DNA from: Micromonospora zamorensis
GTDB lineage: Bacteria > Actinomycetota > Actinomycetes > Mycobacteriales > Micromonosporaceae
Direction of reading: 5' to 3'
Length of the DNA: 64,000 nucleotides
Assembly: GCF_900090275.1 (NCBI RefSeq)
Contig: NZ_LT607755.1
Coordinates: forward strand, 5,518,001-5,582,000
Made by a program: the position numbers and the translations under genes. The notes below the pieces were generated by a model. The model was not told the origin of the DNA and ran no database searches. It saw only the letters and a program-made list of their open reading frames with translations. The stretch's first letter is position 1, and every line of letters begins with the position of its first letter. Positions 62,592 through 64,000 of this stretch are shown piece by piece.

Positions 62592-62726
62592 CTCGGGCCT
62601 CCCTCAACTGTCTCCGAGTCGACAGTCAATCACAGGCACCACGGCGGCAACCCGCGCAACCGATACCCGCGTCGGGGCGTGTGACCGACGTGACCGCGTT
62701 GGCGGCACGCGTACGGGGAGGACCAG

Positions 62727-63296
62727 ATGACGGTGATGAGGGAGCCACGGCTCGACGAGCCGCCACCCGAGGGGACCGCGGAGCGGTCGGCGCGCTCGCA
62801 GGAGCGCGAGGTGATCGACTTCGACGGGCTCTACCATGCGCACTTCCGGTCGTTGACGCTGCAACTCGCCGCCTACTGCGGTGACCTGTCGCAGGCACAG
62901 GACCTGGTGCAGGAGGCGTTCTGCCGGGCGTTCGCCCGCTGGTCGCGGGTGTCCCGCTACGACGATCCGGTGGCCTGGGTGCGTCGGGTCGCCTGGAACC
63001 TGGCCACCAGCCGCTGGCGGCGGCTGCGGACAGCCCAGTCGTGGCTGCACCGGCAGCGCGAGGAGCACATGCCGGGGCCGGGGCCGGACCGGGTCGCGCT
63101 CACCGCCGCCCTGGCCCAGTTGCCGACCAACCAGCGCCGCGCCGTGGTGCTGCACTACCTGGCCGATCTCAGCGTCGTGCAGATCGCGGCGCAGGAGGGA
63201 GTGCCGGAAGGCACTGTCAAGTCCTGGCTGCACCGAGGCCGGGCGGCTCTGGCGGTCAGCCTGGCCACCACAGACGAGGTGAACGACAATGACTGA
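62727..63296 (+). CDS. ECF RNA polymerase sigma factor, SigE-like
   Basis: 189 residues. Region 2 is at about 30-95 (DFDGLYHAHFRSLTLQLAAY; DLVQEAFCRAFARWSRVSRY) and region 4 at about 120-175 (QLPTNQRRAVVLHYLADLSV followed by VQIAAQEGVPEGTVKSWLHR). It directs core RNA polymerase to its own promoters. GGGAGG precedes ATG 62727. Its stop overlaps the next gene by 8 nt, so they are coupled. Confidence 0.93.
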   Translation: MTVMREPRLDEPPPEGTAERSARSQEREVIDFDGLYHAHFRSLTLQLAAYCGDLSQAQDLVQEAFCRAFARWSRVSRYDDPVAWVRRVAWNLATSRWRRLRTAQSWLHRQREEHMPGPGPDRVALTAALAQLPTNQRRAVVLHYLADLSVVQIAAQEGVPEGTVKSWLHRGRAALAVSLATTDEVNDND

Positions 63297-64000
63297 GCTC
63301 GACGATATCCTGGTCGGCGGCGAGTTCGCCGCGTTCCGCGAGGCGTACGCCCCGGCGGTGCGCCCGGCCGGGACGGCTGCGGTGCGGGAGACAATCCGCC
63401 GTCGGCGCCGGCGTACCTCGATGGTCACCGCGGCGGCCGTGGTGCTCGCCGTGGCGATCCCGGTGGGCGCGAACGCAGCCCTGCACCGGCCGCCGGAGCC
63501 CGGACCGGCTCAGACCGTGACTCCGACCCCGTCGGGGACGAGCGCCTCGCCCACCCCGCCCACCTCGCCCGCACCGAGCACGGCCAGCCCCACCTCGGCC
63601 GCGCCGGACGGTCGGATCACCCGGTCGCAGCTGCTCGCCGCCCGACTCGCCCTGCCGCGCTGGCCGCAGGGCGCCCCGACGACCTGCCTCACCGACGAAG
63701 TCCGGCTCCGGTCCGGGTCGCAACAGGACTCGGTGCCGACGCTGCTGGGCGAACCCCGCTACGCCGACCTCGACGGCGACGGTGCCACTGAGACGGTCGC
63801 CCTGGTCGCCTGCCGCCAAGGCGAGGCCTCGGCCAAGCAGGTGATCGCCTTCGACCGGGACGGGGCCGGCCGCGTGGTCACGATGGGCCGAGTGGTCGGC
63901 ACCCGGGAGGGGATGGACGACGTCACGGACTTCGCCGTGCAGGCCGACGGAGAGATCCGGGTGCACGTGGCGGACATCCAGCCCTGCTGCAGCATTCCGG
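63289..64000 (+). CDS. Membrane protein coupled to the ECF sigma factor (partial)
   Basis: The gene is cut by the window end after 237 codons. A short cytoplasmic arm (about 45 residues, with RRRRRR at its end) is followed by one membrane helix (SMVTAAAVVLAVAIPVGANA), a Pro/Ser/Thr-rich linker and an exported domain with YADLDGDGATETVALVACR, a calcium-binding-like DxDGD. The 8-nt overlap with the sigma gene and the layout suggest an anti-sigma or sensor role, but the cytoplasmic arm lacks a recognisable zinc anti-sigma motif. Confidence 0.8.
   Translation, partial: MTELDDILVGGEFAAFREAYAPAVRPAGTAAVRETIRRRRRRTSMVTAAAVVLAVAIPVGANAALHRPPEPGPAQTVTPTPSGTSASPTPPTSPAPSTASPTSAAPDGRITRSQLLAARLALPRWPQGAPTTCLTDEVRLRSGSQQDSVPTLLGEPRYADLDGDGATETVALVACRQGEASAKQVIAFDRDGAGRVVTMGRVVGTREGMDDVTDFAVQADGEIRVHVADIQPCCSIP

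Noticed and set aside
62592-62726. ECF-type autoregulatory promoter between nuoB and the sigma gene (CAACC near 62655)
   Set aside because: A CAACC-like -35 is present, but the expected -10 at the right spacing is imperfect, so I could not support a call.

Overview
The window comes from a high-GC actinomycete, most likely Micromonospora or a close relative (Micromonosporaceae). The basis is third-position GC bias, many GTG and TTG starts, GTGA/ATGA gene junctions, the order of the ribosomal and RNA polymerase operons, the order tRNA-Thr, tRNA-Met, rpmG, hadA, hadB, tRNA-Trp, secE, nusG, rplK, rplA known from actinobacteria, and GC-rich hairpin terminators mostly without U-tracts. The genus is inference; no 16S rRNA gene is present.

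Positions 1-42000, almost all on the minus strand, are the core gene-expression block. In transcription order from the right they are: tRNA-Thr and tRNA-Met; rpmG; hadA-hadB; tRNA-Trp; secE-nusG; rplK-rplA; a two-gene ABC transporter; rplJ-rplL behind an L10-type attenuator leader; rpoB-rpoC; two small proline-rich or membrane DUF4190-like genes; rpsL-rpsG-fusA-tuf; the S10-spc run rpsJ to rplO; secY-adk-map; a frameshifted DUF1707 locus between two inverted 60-nt repeats; and infA-rpmJ-rpsM-rpsK-rpsD-rpoA-rplQ, with rplQ cut by the left edge. Candidate sigma-70 promoters precede infA, rpsJ, rpsL, rpoB and rplJ, and a candidate -10 precedes rplK. The rpsJ and rpsL leaders share an identical 20-nt element, and the rpoB leader can form a nested RNA hairpin.

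Positions 39600-48800 are a mixed accessory stretch: a membrane GGDEF-EAL protein with a 46-residue membrane peptide just upstream, a conserved hypothetical, tRNA-Tyr, a YajQ-family protein, a methyltransferase, a small zinc-ribbon protein, a RibD/DHFR-like reductase, an MFS permease and the HtpX protease. A perfect 24-bp inverted repeat lies between the reductase and the permease.

Positions 48875-62591 hold a second-type, incomplete complex I set on the minus strand (nuoB, then nuoC-H, then nuoI-J-K-L-M-N). It lacks nuoA, nuoD and the NADH-oxidising nuoE/F/G, and is broken up by single plus-strand genes (a zinc dehydrogenase, a Xi-class glutathione transferase-like protein, a Uma2 nuclease-fold protein) and by minus-strand DUF2252 and SnoaL-like genes. 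Two of its intergenic junctions carry related 58-nt sequences that run from stop codon to start codon. The right edge (62727-64000) has an ECF sigma factor overlapping a membrane protein gene that is cut by the window end.
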